Under the pieces are notes generated by a model. It was given only the letters and a program-made list of their open reading frames with translations. It ran no database searches and had not been told where the DNA came from. A stretch of DNA of 44,458 nucleotides. Origin: Patescibacteria group bacterium. Lineage in GTDB: Bacteria > Patescibacteriota > Microgenomatia > UBA10105 > UBA927. Location of the stretch: contig JAMCTH010000004.1 in assembly GCA_023379025.1 (NCBI GenBank), positions 83,740 to 128,197 of the forward strand. Reading direction: 5' to 3'. The position numbers and the translations under genes are program-made. The stretch's first letter is position 1, and every line of letters starts with the position of its first letter. This document shows positions 1-7,420 of the stretch, in pieces.

Positions 1-390
1 GCCGATAAGTCCTATCCCATAGCCCTCTTTTGCCGCCATCCCGACCAGATTATTCATGAACCCAACCCCTGGTATTCTTTCCAGTTTCTTTTGGTCATTG
101 AGATTTGCGATTTGTGACTTGAGGAGTTTTGCTGCGAGCACTATTCCTGTCCCGTCCGGGAGCGCTATATCAGCCTGATTCAGAAGTTCACCAAACCAAG
201 GACAGCGCCGGGCATACACCACTTGCTCGGGGTTAGGAGTAACGATCGTGAGGATGGTTGTGCTTTTTTGTTGATTTCTGACGACGGGTTTTGGGTGATT
301 GAAAAGGAACTTTTGAATATACTCCAGGATTTCTTTTTTGGAAGAATTTGTAAAGGATATTCCCAGTATTTTTACCGCATGAAGGCTCAT
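1..390 (-). CDS. WecG/TagA/CpsF-family glycosyltransferase, N-terminal 130 residues (cut by window edge)
   Basis: Reading the minus strand from an ATG at 390 gives an open frame to the window edge. It matches the start of the WecG/TagA family, which transfers an N-acetylhexosaminuronic or mannosamine residue to undecaprenyl-linked GlcNAc in cell-surface polymer synthesis. Recognisable are ILTIVTPNPEQVVYARR, then FGELLNQADIALPDGTGIV with the family's catalytic Asp, and RIPGVGFM followed by GYGIGLIG. Between AAKLL and ERIPGVG there are about ten extra residues (KSQIANLNDQKKL) encoded by a GATTTG-type repeat at 88-122; homologues have only a few residues there. The C-terminal half is outside the window. 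It lies downstream of mreB on the same strand, with about 200 nt between. Confidence 0.85.
   Translation of the reverse strand, partial: MSLHAVKILGISFTNSSKKEILEYIQKFLFNHPKPVVRNQQKSTTILTIVTPNPEQVVYARRCPWFGELLNQADIALPDGTGIVLAAKLLKSQIANLNDQKKLERIPGVGFMNNLVGMAAKEGYGIGLIG
88..122 (-). repeat. GATTTG-family repeat inside the WecG-like gene
   Basis: The plus strand reads TTGGTCATTGAGATTTGCGA and continues TTTGTGACTTGAGG. It is close to the intergenic copy at 12743-12772 and the argS copy at 34510-34541, which share TTGGTCATTGGGATTTG. On the coding (minus) strand it is read as K-S-Q-I-A-N-L-N-D-Q-K and leaves the frame open. Confidence 0.7.
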
Positions 391-574
391 AGAAAAGTAA
401 ATAAGTTCTTAAATAGTTTACGCCGCTCCTTCCTTACCCGGAAATGAGTACTATTTTTCGAAGCTAGTCAGTCAGATTTAATTGTTCTATTGTTTTATTG
501 TTATATTATTATAAGTCTAATTTAACTTCATGTTCATTTCTCTAAAATATCGCTCCGGCTCAAATGTTAAAAGT

Positions 575-591
575 ATACTACAGGATAGTAT
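575..591 (-). terminator. weak hairpin just after the mreB stop
   Basis: ATACTA and TAGTAT form a 6-bp A/T-only stem around a 5-nt loop, 1 nt past the mreB stop codon, followed on the minus strand by ACTTTTAA. This is a weak terminator or processing site at best. The rest of 391-592 is AT-rich and I see nothing else in it. Confidence 0.25.
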
Positions 592-592
592 C

Positions 593-1648
593 TTATTTCC
601 TGCTGATGCTGCGTTTATAAAGCTCGATGTTTTCAAGCGCCACTCCCGTCCCGCGCACCACGCAGAGAAGCGATTCTTCGGCCACGTGACAAACGACTCC
701 GGTCGTCTGGGTCATGAGCTGGTCAAAATTCCGGAGCATACTGGTGCCCCCCGCCATGACGATCCCTTTGTCTATGATATCCGCTGCAAGCTCCGGCGGC
801 GTTTCTTCCAGAACCCCTTTGACTGCCAGGATGATCTGCTGGAGAACCGGGAGGATCGCTTCCGTCACTTCCGGGCGGGTGAGTTCGACCATCCGGGGAA
901 GTCCGCTTATGGCATCCCGGCCGCGCACTTCCATAGTATTTAACTCTTTCCCCCGCTCTTCCGCTCTTCCTCTCGTCGCATCCCCTCCTACAGCGTCACC
1001 GATCGTCACCTTTATGAGTTCGGCCATCCGCTCGCCGATGATCAGGTTGTATTTTTTCTTGACATAAAGCGCTATGGCTTCGTCTATCTTGTTGCCGGCG
1101 ACCCTCGCACTTTTGTGGACTACCACGCCGCCGAGCGAGATAATGGCCGCTTCCGTCGACCCTCCGCCGACATCGACAATCATGTGCCCCGACGCCTGTG
1201 CGATCGGGATTTTGGCGCCTATTGCCGCGGCGAGCGGCTCTTCGATAAGGTACGCAGCGCGCGCGCCTGCCGAAAGCGTCGCATCCAGGACCGCCCGGCG
1301 CTCGACCTGAGTCACCCCGCTCGGCACACAGATCATGACTTCGGGCTTGAAAAACCGGTTCCTGCCTACCACGCGGTCGATAAAGTACGAAAGCATGACT
1401 TCCGTGATGCGGTAGTCCGCGATGACGCCGTCCCGCATCGGCCGGGTAGCCGTAATGTTGCCGGGCGTCCTTCCCAGCATTTCCTTCGCCTCGTTCCCGA
1501 CGGCAACCACGCGGTTGTCATCGACCGTCACGGCTACGACGGTCGGCTCATTGAGGACGACCCCGGCTCCGGCAAGCCACACCAGGGAATTGGCCGTCCC
1601 TAAATCTATCCCGATGCGTTTGGTAAACATAGGAATTCTCATTCGCAT
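593..1648 (-). CDS. mreB: MreB, rod-shape-determining actin-like protein
   Basis: MreB is the bacterial actin that forms ATP-dependent membrane filaments and directs peptidoglycan elongation. The sequence has the phosphate-1 motif IGIDLGTANSLVW near the N-terminus, EEPLAAAIGA, the phosphate-2 motif MIVDVGGGSTEAAII, the family's RGRDAISGLPR, and the adenosine motif IVMAGGTSML near the C-terminus. The length (about 350 residues) is normal. Homologues usually begin at the later MFTKRIGIDLG (ATG at 1630). A TATGAT box at 1652-1657 lies 9 nt before the in-frame ATG at 1642, and AGGAAG lies about 9 nt before the ATG at 1648, so the exact start is uncertain within six codons. It is divergent from the PEGA gene. 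mreC, mreD and rodA are not in this window. Confidence 0.95.
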   Translation of the reverse strand: MRMRIPMFTKRIGIDLGTANSLVWLAGAGVVLNEPTVVAVTVDDNRVVAVGNEAKEMLGRTPGNITATRPMRDGVIADYRITEVMLSYFIDRVVGRNRFFKPEVMICVPSGVTQVERRAVLDATLSAGARAAYLIEEPLAAAIGAKIPIAQASGHMIVDVGGGSTEAAIISLGGVVVHKSARVAGNKIDEAIALYVKKKYNLIIGERMAELIKVTIGDAVGGDATRGRAEERGKELNTMEVRGRDAISGLPRMVELTRPEVTEAILPVLQQIILAVKGVLEETPPELAADIIDKGIVMAGGTSMLRNFDQLMTQTTGVVCHVAEESLLCVVRGTGVALENIELYKRSISRK

Positions 1649-1662
1649 TCTATCATACTTCC

Positions 1663-1671
1663 TGGTATAAT
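1663..1671 (+). promoter_or_regulatory. extended -10 promoter of the PEGA gene
   Basis: TGGTATAAT is an extended -10 element, with no good -35. It ends 12 nt before the ATG at 1684, which predicts a leader of only about 6 nt. The same layout (TGGTAGAAT, then 12 nt, then ATG) occurs on the minus strand before lepA. Confidence 0.6.
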
Positions 1672-1683
1672 AAGCGGGAATAT

Positions 1684-2964
1684 ATGCGGAAATTCCTGAA
1701 CATTTTGATGCCTATTGTTACGTTCTGTACTATTATAGGTGCGTCTGTTGCCGTCATTGCGTACGGCCGCGGATACCGGATCGACCTGAATAATCCATCC
1801 ATCAAGCCCACGGGACTTATCTCGGCAACCAGCGACCCGATCGGCGCGGAAGTTTTTGTGGATGACCAGCTCAAAACAGCAACAAATAACTCATTCAATA
1901 TCGATCCGGGCTGGTATACCGTACGGATTACCAAAGACGGGTACATCCCCTGGCAGAAGGACCTCCGTGTCCAGGGAGAAGTCGTAACCCGCGCCGATGC
2001 GTACCTCTTCCCCACCAACCCGAGCCTGTCCCCGCTTACCACGACGGGCGTCCTTTCGCCAACGCTTTCGCCCGACGGCACAAGGATCGCCTACATCATA
2101 CCGGAATCCGCAAAAAACGGCAGTACGGAGAAGGCTGGGCTCTGGACGCTTGAACTCGGGGACAAACCGCTCGGCAGAAACCGCGACCCCCAGAATATCG
2201 GTCTGGATTCGGCAACATTCAGCTTTGACGCGGCAACTATCACCTGGTCGCCGGACTCAACGGAGCTCATGGCAGCAACTCCCCATGAAGTCCGGCTCTA
2301 TAGCCTGAGCCGGCCCGGCACGTATGACGACATTACCGGAGCCCAGGACGCCATCCTCTCCGAGTGGCAAAGCGACCACAGAACCAAAGAGCTCCAAAAG
2401 CTCGCCGCCTTCCCGCCGGAGATCATCAACGTTGCCACCTCATCCGCCAAACTTATCGCCTTTTCCCAGGATGAAACAAAGATGCTCTATGAAGCGACGG
2501 CGAGCACCACCATACCACAGGCCATCACACCACCGCTTATCGGCACAAACTCTACCCCGGAACAGCGTACGGTCAGCCCGGGGAAGTACTACGTCTATGA
2601 CGTCAAGGAAGACAAGAACTACTTTATCATGGATGCTTCAGAACTCCCTCACACTACCCCTACTCCACCACCAAAAGCATCAAAACAGATCAATACCCCG
2701 GAATCATCTCCTATTCCTGCGGTAACGGGTATGCCCTCTTTCCCGCTCGAATGGTTTCCGACGGACCGGCACCTTATCGTCATTTACCCCAATAAAATCG
2801 ATGTCATGGAATATGACCGCACCAATTGGATCACCGTCTATGCCGGCCCGTTCCTCGGCGGTTTTGTCGCACCCTGGACGAACGCAAGCCGGCTGGTCAT
2901 CCTCACGAACCTCAATCCCGGAGCGGATAATCTGCCCAATCTCTATACCGTCAACCTGCGATAA
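1684..2964 (+). CDS. PEGA-domain membrane protein with beta-propeller-like C-terminal region
   Basis: An N-terminal membrane anchor (about residues 5-27, ILMPIVTFCTIIGASVAVIA) is followed by a PEGA domain (about 42-105) with the typical pattern of SDPIGAEVFVDDQ, then PGWYTVRITKDGYIPWQKDL. PEGA domains are small beta-sandwiches of exported or surface proteins. The remainder has WD40/TolB-like blades (SPTLSPDGTRIAYI, ITWSPDSTELMAA, FPTDRHLIVI), so an extracytoplasmic beta-propeller is likely. Such PEGA-propeller proteins are common in Microgenomates, but their role is unknown. The start at 1684 is set by the adjacent -10 box; there is no Shine-Dalgarno site. The tRNA genes that follow run on the opposite strand. 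Confidence 0.8.
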   Translation: MRKFLNILMPIVTFCTIIGASVAVIAYGRGYRIDLNNPSIKPTGLISATSDPIGAEVFVDDQLKTATNNSFNIDPGWYTVRITKDGYIPWQKDLRVQGEVVTRADAYLFPTNPSLSPLTTTGVLSPTLSPDGTRIAYIIPESAKNGSTEKAGLWTLELGDKPLGRNRDPQNIGLDSATFSFDAATITWSPDSTELMAATPHEVRLYSLSRPGTYDDITGAQDAILSEWQSDHRTKELQKLAAFPPEIINVATSSAKLIAFSQDETKMLYEATASTTIPQAITPPLIGTNSTPEQRTVSPGKYYVYDVKEDKNYFIMDASELPHTTPTPPPKASKQINTPESSPIPAVTGMPSFPLEWFPTDRHLIVIYPNKIDVMEYDRTNWITVYAGPFLGGFVAPWTNASRLVILTNLNPGADNLPNLYTVNLR

Positions 2965-3040
2965 CAACCGCGTTGCCCTCCCCTCCTGTACCTGTGCACT
3001 CCCCGGCGGCTCCGGTTTCTCTCATCGGCATCCGCCGTTC

Positions 3041-3096
3041 TTGTGCGTTCCCGGGCAGGATCGGACTGCCATCGGAGGTTGAGGAAACCTCTGCCC
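3041..3096 (-). pseudogene. 3'-half remnant of a tRNA-Arg(CCT)
   Basis: Read on the minus strand this segment repeats the anticodon arm of the neighbouring tRNA-Arg almost exactly (GCAGAGGTTTCCT, then C instead of A, then AACCTCCGATG). It continues into a T-arm-like stem (GGCAG/CTGCC) and an acceptor-like 3' end followed by the same ACAA flank. The 5' half (acceptor and D arm) is missing, so it cannot fold as a tRNA. It sits directly downstream of the intact gene in the same orientation. Confidence 0.6.
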
Positions 3097-3116
3097 CGCC
3101 TGCCAACGCTTCATTG

Positions 3117-3188
3117 TGCTTCCGGAAGGAATCGAACCTTCATCGGAGGTTTAGGAAACCTCTGCTCTATCCATTGAGCTACGAAAGC
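3117..3188 (-). tRNA. tRNA-Arg (anticodon CCT)
   Basis: The minus strand folds into a full cloverleaf. The acceptor pairs GCTTTCG with CGGAAGC (one G-T pair), the D stem is GCTC/GAGC, the anticodon stem is GAGGT/ACCTC around TTCCTAA, and the T stem is GAAGG/CCTTC around TTCGATT. The discriminator is A, and CCA is not encoded. It reads AGG codons. Confidence 0.93.
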
Positions 3189-3245
3189 TGCGCGGCGGGC
3201 AGGTCTGTCCGTTGGGCTTCAGAAACGGAACACCATAAAAATCTG

Positions 3246-3318
3246 TCGGAGCGGACGGACTTGAACCGTCGACCTCACGGTCCCGAACCGTGCGTTCTAC
3301 CAACTGAACTACGCTCCG
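3246..3318 (-). tRNA. tRNA-Pro (anticodon CGG)
   Basis: The minus strand forms a cloverleaf. The acceptor is CGGAGCG/CGCTCCG, the anticodon stem is CACGG/CCGTG around TTCGGGA, and the T arm contains GGTTCAAGTCC. The discriminator is A and CCA is not encoded. It reads CCG codons. It is 57 nt upstream of the tRNA-Arg in the same direction. Confidence 0.93.
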
Positions 3319-3400
3319 AAACGAATATGTAGCGGATTTATTCGATATTGTCTTCTATCCCAGAGACATTCGCATTGTAGCAAAAAAGCTAATGTTGCGG

Positions 3401-3406
3401 TATAAT
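3401..3406 (+). promoter_or_regulatory. -10 box of maf
   Basis: TATAAT ends exactly 6 nt before the ATG at 3413, so transcription would begin at or next to the start codon. The longer in-frame ATG at 3392 lies upstream of this box and is therefore unlikely to be used. Confidence 0.5.
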
Positions 3407-3412
3407 AGGCTC

Positions 3413-4063
3413 ATGAATTTATCCTTCACGCGCTCCGGGCAGCCTGAAGTGCCTCCGCCCGTCGGTGTGATCCTGGCCTCGCAGTCTATCGGAAGGAAAT
3501 TCATTCTGGAAAAACTCGGCATCCACTTCCGCGCCGTCATCGCCCGGATTGATGAAGACGCGATTCTGGCAAAAGACCCGGTCACAACCATCACGCTCCG
3601 CGCCGAGGGGAAACTTACGGAGGTCGTCGAGCACCCCAGGATCTACAGCCTGCCGGAAGAAGGGAAAACGCTCGTCATTACGGCAGATTCGATGTCGGTG
3701 CTCGGCAGGAAAACCTTCGGCAAAGCGCGCGACCGCGAAGATGCCAAAGTAATCCTCAAAGCACTTATGGGCAAAACGCATACGTTCATTACCGCGACCG
3801 CTGTCGTGCTTCTTGACACCCTGAAGGTAACCAAACGGTGGAACGCGGTTACGCGCACCAAAGTGACGCTCCGCAAGCTCTCTCCCACTGACCTGGAGAC
3901 GTTTGTAATCCGCTATGACCTTTCCCGCTTCGCCGGCGGGTTTTCCCTAAATGATACGCCCTGGGATCTCGTCGTCAAAATCGACGGCAGCTACACGAAC
4001 GTCATCGGGCTACCCCTTGAGCCGCTCCTCCCCGTCTTCCGGAGCCAAAAGATCATCGTGTGA
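3413..4063 (+). CDS. maf: Maf-like nucleoside triphosphate pyrophosphatase
   Basis: Maf proteins hydrolyse non-canonical or modified NTPs to the monophosphate (house-cleaning). Family blocks are visible in order: GVILASQSIGRKFILEKLG near the N-terminus (usually LASxSPRR), IARIDED, VITADSMSVLGRKTFGKA with the catalytic Asp region and DREDAKVILKALMGKTHTF after it, and RFAGGFSLNDTPWDLVVKI followed by GSYTNVIGLPL. The SPRR loop is SIGR here, so substrate preference may differ. About 216 residues is normal. The start is taken at 3413 because of the -10 box 6 nt upstream. A cytoplasmic enzyme in a single-gene unit. Confidence 0.85.
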   Translation: MNLSFTRSGQPEVPPPVGVILASQSIGRKFILEKLGIHFRAVIARIDEDAILAKDPVTTITLRAEGKLTEVVEHPRIYSLPEEGKTLVITADSMSVLGRKTFGKARDREDAKVILKALMGKTHTFITATAVVLLDTLKVTKRWNAVTRTKVTLRKLSPTDLETFVIRYDLSRFAGGFSLNDTPWDLVVKIDGSYTNVIGLPLEPLLPVFRSQKIIV

Positions 4064-4087
4064 TTTCTTGGTGTTATCTAAGACGTC

Positions 4088-4115
4088 TTGACAGAACAGC
4101 CTGATTCTGTATACT
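4088..4115 (+). promoter_or_regulatory. sigma70-type promoter
   Basis: TTGACA (4088-4093), a 16-nt spacer, then TATACT (4110-4115), followed by an ATG at 4135. The leader would be about 13 nt. Confidence 0.75.
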
Positions 4116-4134
4116 CTAGGCATCTTCAGTACCT

Positions 4135-4866
4135 ATGAACGTTCTCGAAAATGTTGCAGTCAACTCAGCGCTGGAACCACTTGGCAGGGTAGAGATTGGG
4201 CAACTCCGCAGATTAGGAGAGGATCTCGACGCTCTCTATGCGACTGCTCTGCCGCTTGGCGCGGATGCGATCCTGACGGTTGGATCTCCTCGCGATAAGT
4301 GGCCGGAATTTGGAAGTCTCGTTCTCGCCGCTCTCTATAATAATGCCGAAATTGTCGTTCTCGGAAATGGACAACCCTTAGCACCAGAAGTTGCAACGGC
4401 TACGAGCATATACAACAGTTATGTTACATATTTTAGTGATAAGACGCCCGACTTCCTTGTGGCTGCAGATCGAAACCTCTTTGATATCATGCTCCTTCCG
4501 GATATGCACCTAAGAGCTGATGAGGCAACATGGAGCGACCTCATGCAGAAAACAGCATATAGGCTCGCACTTATGGCGTCTCGATTGCGTCATTTTGACG
4601 GAATCATAGCGATAAGCGAACCAAAAGAAAAAAATGGTGTGACAATTAGCAGAATACTCGAAGAAAATATTCGGCTTTCTGCATTATTTCTCCATGTTCA
4701 TCATCCTCACCCACCGGAAATGCATCAAGATTGGTTCATCTTCAGTAATCCAGATCCTGCCGTTGTAGAAAGGGCATTAGATCATCCTGAGATACTATTA
4801 ACGAATGCCGGCATGCAAGTGTATTCACCATATTCTCAAGAATTCATTTTTACACCTGAAGGATAG
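4135..4866 (+). CDS. hypothetical protein, 243 aa
   Basis: I do not recognise this family. The protein is soluble, with no signal peptide or membrane segment. Its central part has alternating hydrophobic strands and helices (ADAILTVGSPRDKWPEF, EIVVLGNGQPL, DGIIAISEPKEKNGVTI), which suggests an alpha/beta Rossmann- or phosphoribosyltransferase-like fold; that is inference only. A His-rich stretch FLHVHHPHPPEMH lies near residue 205. It has its own consensus promoter and no Shine-Dalgarno site. It ends in FTPEG, and the next plus-strand gene ends in SLPEG, a similarity that may be chance. Confidence 0.75.
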   Translation: MNVLENVAVNSALEPLGRVEIGQLRRLGEDLDALYATALPLGADAILTVGSPRDKWPEFGSLVLAALYNNAEIVVLGNGQPLAPEVATATSIYNSYVTYFSDKTPDFLVAADRNLFDIMLLPDMHLRADEATWSDLMQKTAYRLALMASRLRHFDGIIAISEPKEKNGVTISRILEENIRLSALFLHVHHPHPPEMHQDWFIFSNPDPAVVERALDHPEILLTNAGMQVYSPYSQEFIFTPEG

Positions 4867-4887
4867 GTCTTTAACACGTTCTATTTC

Positions 4888-5112
4888 TCAAACATTACCA
4901 TATGGGGTCCACCATTTCAACCCGGCGGGTTGATCAGGTTTAAACCTCTTCTCACCCCCAGCATATGCTTGGATTAAATTAGGAATATCTATCTTCACTT
5001 CCCTACCGCGTATACAAGATAAACCAGTATTCTACAAATATCTCGCTAAATGACCAATCATTGCACAAAGGATGGGTCCACCGTACTTTAATCTATAGTT
5101 GGTATATCTCAT
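4888..5112 (-). pseudogene. small gene with one in-frame stop, 74 codons
   Basis: From ATG 5112 the minus strand reads MRYTNYRLKYGGPILCAMIG and on to HLARYL. A TAG follows at 5032-5034, and then the same frame stays open for 47 more codons (including NLIQAYAGGEKRFKPDQPAG and KWWTPYGNV) before TGA at 4888. The amino-acid composition on both sides of the TAG is protein-like. I take it as a recently inactivated small gene of unknown function; the alternative is two tiny fragments. It fills most of the gap between its neighbours. Confidence 0.45.
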
Positions 5113-5127
5113 ATAGACTGATATAAT
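5099..5127 (+). promoter_or_regulatory. promoter of the C39-like gene
   Basis: TTGGTA (5099-5104), a 17-nt spacer, then TATAAT (5122-5127), 23 nt before the ATG at 5151. Confidence 0.65.
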
Positions 5128-5150
5128 CGGCTATTCATTAAGAATAACGC

Positions 5151-5765
5151 ATGATACACCCTGAACTCAAATTTACCCATGAGGATGAGGGAGAAACTGT
5201 AGAAATTCCAGCGATCCTACCACCGGATTTCAGCACCGTTTCCTGTCATACGGGAGTAATCGCTTGCGCAATCGACACCCTTACGCAAACGGATCCGCTC
5301 ATCACTGCCGAAAATATCAAAGACTTTGGGTTCCGGACCAACTTAAATTCGATTCCACCTCTCTTAATTGCTGTCGAGAAGCAATTTGGCATCCGAGTGG
5401 CATTTAGGCATGGATTGGTAGTCCCATATGAAGCGGAGCTTGGGAGAACACTCATAGAGGCAATCCATCATAGAGAACTTGTTTATCTTCCAGTTGATGC
5501 TGACACATGGCTGGAACGGATCTACTGTACGCAGTACGACAATCCTGTGGGCCATTCGGTACTCGTCAGCGGATACAGCTATGATGACAAAAATCCAAAT
5601 ATGGAAATTATCGTTCAAGATCCTTACGAAGGAGAAGTTTCTGTGTCTCTCCCAAATCTCTTTGAAGCGTCTCGCGATTACCTCGTCAGAGAATACAGGT
5701 TTGCCAGTATTCTCCGTAGAATTGCATCAATTCCTGTCGGATTTTTCTCACTTCCGGAAGGATAA
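5151..5765 (+). CDS. C39-like papain-fold protein
   Basis: A 204-residue protein with the layout of the C39-like peptidase family (papain-like cysteine fold; bacteriocin-processing and related uses). A Cys in STVSCHTGVIACAI (C32) is the probable nucleophile, GHSVLVSGY (H135) the His motif, and VQDPYEG (D157) the Asp. The usual Gln before the Cys is not obvious, so activity is uncertain. There is no signal peptide or membrane segment and no attached ABC transporter, so it may act in the cytoplasm or be non-catalytic. It stands alone behind its own promoter and converges on ndk. Confidence 0.65.
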   Translation: MIHPELKFTHEDEGETVEIPAILPPDFSTVSCHTGVIACAIDTLTQTDPLITAENIKDFGFRTNLNSIPPLLIAVEKQFGIRVAFRHGLVVPYEAELGRTLIEAIHHRELVYLPVDADTWLERIYCTQYDNPVGHSVLVSGYSYDDKNPNMEIIVQDPYEGEVSVSLPNLFEASRDYLVREYRFASILRRIASIPVGFFSLPEG

Positions 5766-5796
5766 ATTATTTCATGCAGGCGGAGTAATTGAAGGT

Positions 5797-6216
5797 TTAG
5801 GAGAATAATTCTTCCGGCGTGAACAGGAGGCCGATTTCTTTTTGCGCGGCTTCGGCGGAATCGGAGCGGTGGACGACATTATGCGGCTTATCGACGCCAA
5901 AATCTTTCCGGATCGTACCCGGCGCTGCTTCCGCGGGATCAGTCGGGCCGCAGATCGCGAATACCTTTTCTATGGCATTCTCGCCGGAAAGGACCATGGC
6001 GACCACCGGCGTTGACATCATCTGTTTTGAGAGCTCCGGAAAAAACGGCTTGTCTTTATGGTGTGCATACCAGACATCGAGGACCCCTTGGGTCAGACGG
6101 ATCATTTTGAGGCCAACCAATGCTAGCCCTGCCCGCTCGAACCGGTCAATCACCTGCCCCACGACTTTTTTTTCGAATCCATCCGGTTTCACGAGGACAA
6201 CAGTTTGTTCTTCCAT
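5797..6216 (-). CDS. ndk: nucleoside diphosphate kinase
   Basis: Ndk moves the gamma-phosphate between nucleoside tri- and diphosphates through a phosphohistidine. Seen are TVVLVKPDG at the N-terminus, RAGLALVGLKMI, GPTDPAEAAPGTIRKDFG, and the active site NVVHRSDS with the phospho-accepting His at 116. The residue after His is usually Gly or Ala (HGSDS), and here it is Arg. Length 139 is normal. A TATGAT box (6223-6228) ends 6 nt before the ATG, another leaderless-type arrangement, and there is no Shine-Dalgarno site. Confidence 0.95.
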   Translation of the reverse strand: MEEQTVVLVKPDGFEKKVVGQVIDRFERAGLALVGLKMIRLTQGVLDVWYAHHKDKPFFPELSKQMMSTPVVAMVLSGENAIEKVFAICGPTDPAEAAPGTIRKDFGVDKPHNVVHRSDSAEAAQKEIGLLFTPEELFS

Positions 6217-6241
6217 GAAGGTATCATACTATACTCTGCGA

Positions 6242-6379
6242 TATGTTGCCAAAAACTATTGGCCGCCCCGCACTCGGCAAGGCATCCTGACTCTTGGGTA
6301 TTCCTGTCGGGTTTTTTGTGCACTTTCGTTTCTCATTACAGGAATTTTGATCGCCTGGACAATCATTCTGACCGTATGA
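6242..6379 (+). pseudogene. possible remnant of a small membrane protein
   Basis: From ATG 6242 the frame reads MLPKTIGRPALGKAS, a TGA, then LLGIPVGFF. A shifted frame continues with ALSFLITGILIAWTIILTV to a stop at 6379. Joined, this resembles a short helix-turn-helix membrane protein with one stop and one frameshift. Support is only the hydrophobic pattern. The rest of 6217-6485 holds nothing else I can support. Confidence 0.2.
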
Positions 6380-6485
6380 CCAACCTCAAACAGTTTCCCT
6401 GTCGATACGCAAAGTAGCCTCTTCCGTCATATCACCGGATGGCATAGATAATGAGCTTTTGTTTGAAGACATACGGCGTTTACCG

Positions 6486-7301
6486 CTATTTGCATGCAAT
6501 ATACAAATCCGGGCTCGGATGGTGTGGTTCGTCAAATTCCAGCCAGTACGATCCATCCCGTTCTCTCAGATGCTTCCAGAGCTCACCGGTGTTTGATGTC
6601 GCCGTCACCTCTCCACGAAGCATCCGGATGGCATCAAAGACTTCTCCGGTTATCGGAATTTTCAAAATATCCATTACCGTTTCATGATCGACGCTGAAAC
6701 CGACTTCGCGTAAAAGCCGATCAACTGGTATTTGCTGAGGAACGAAAAACCGTTTGCCCCAACGCCCGGGGTGATTGTTGGTTTGGAGAAGCAACCTTCC
6801 GCCGGGAGCTAACACCCGCCAATAATTCTCCAAAACACCAAAAAGAAAGTGTTCACGGTTGCGCCTGCCGGAACACAGCTCAAAACACACATACACCAGC
6901 GTATCGTGATCAATGATGACGTCAAGTGACGCATCCGGCAGCCCGATTTTCTGGAGCCCGCTCTCAGAACCAAGCCAGTTTGGTATGCCCAACGGCATAC
7001 CAAGTGCACGGAGCATATCAATCTCCCGGAGGTAATGCTGTATGTTTCCGCGGCCGTCAGCATGCCTGACGACGACGGACTGCCGACCGAAAGAACCCGC
7101 CTCCCCCTCAAATCTCGGGTCGAGGATCGTCACCATCGGATGCCGGGAAAGAAAATACAGCAGTCCGGCATCCAGAGCAGAAGATATTGACGGCCCAACC
7201 ACCATCACCCGATCATCCTGACCAATCAACGTGCCATAGACATCGGCAAGCTCAGGCGGAGAGTCAAAAGAAAGCGCTTCAGTACACTCAGGCTTCAGCA
7301 T
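6486..7301 (-). CDS. class I SAM-dependent methyltransferase-like protein
   Basis: 271 residues with a Rossmann methyltransferase pattern. RVMVVGPSISSALDAGLL replaces the usual Gly-rich loop, VTILDPRFEGE has the acidic residue ending strand 2, and DASLDVIIDHDTLVYVCFEL is followed by FGVLENYWRVLAPGGRLLLQ, the hallmark post-strand-4 and strand-5 motif of methyltransferases. The SAM loop lacks the GxGxG signature, so activity or ligand could be altered. The target is unknown. Its promoter probably lies in the palindromic region 7332-7348. Confidence 0.65.
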   Translation of the reverse strand: MLKPECTEALSFDSPPELADVYGTLIGQDDRVMVVGPSISSALDAGLLYFLSRHPMVTILDPRFEGEAGSFGRQSVVVRHADGRGNIQHYLREIDMLRALGMPLGIPNWLGSESGLQKIGLPDASLDVIIDHDTLVYVCFELCSGRRNREHFLFGVLENYWRVLAPGGRLLLQTNNHPGRWGKRFFVPQQIPVDRLLREVGFSVDHETVMDILKIPITGEVFDAIRMLRGEVTATSNTGELWKHLRERDGSYWLEFDEPHHPSPDLYIACK

Positions 7302-7331
7302 GGTATTTATCGGACTTCGAACGATTTTCGA

Positions 7332-7348
7332 AGTATAGTACTACTATA
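7332..7348. promoter_or_regulatory. perfect palindrome carrying -10-like boxes
   Basis: TATAGTACTACTATA (7334-7348) is a perfect odd palindrome. On the minus strand TATACT (7337-7332) is a plausible -10 for the methyltransferase-like gene starting at 7301. Next to it CTTCGAA (7314-7320) and TTCGAAG (7327-7333) form a second inverted repeat. A dimeric regulator site or bidirectional promoter is possible. Confidence 0.35.
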
Positions 7349-7420
7349 AGCCATTATCAACCCTAATCAATCACTTCTTGCAACCTATAATAATTCTGCT
7401 ACAATGTGCTTTTCTTCTGT

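Noticed and set aside
4860-5765. Shared sorting motif PEG at the ends of the 4135 and 5151 proteins
   Set aside because: FTPEG and SLPEG are terminal, but no hydrophobic helix or basic tail accompanies them and neither protein has a signal peptide; probably chance.
6242-6379. TGA read as an amino acid (recoded UGA as in Gracilibacteria/SR1)
   Set aside because: TGA serves as the normal stop of intact genes here (for example maf and the C-terminal SAM-like gene), so the internal TGA points to decay.
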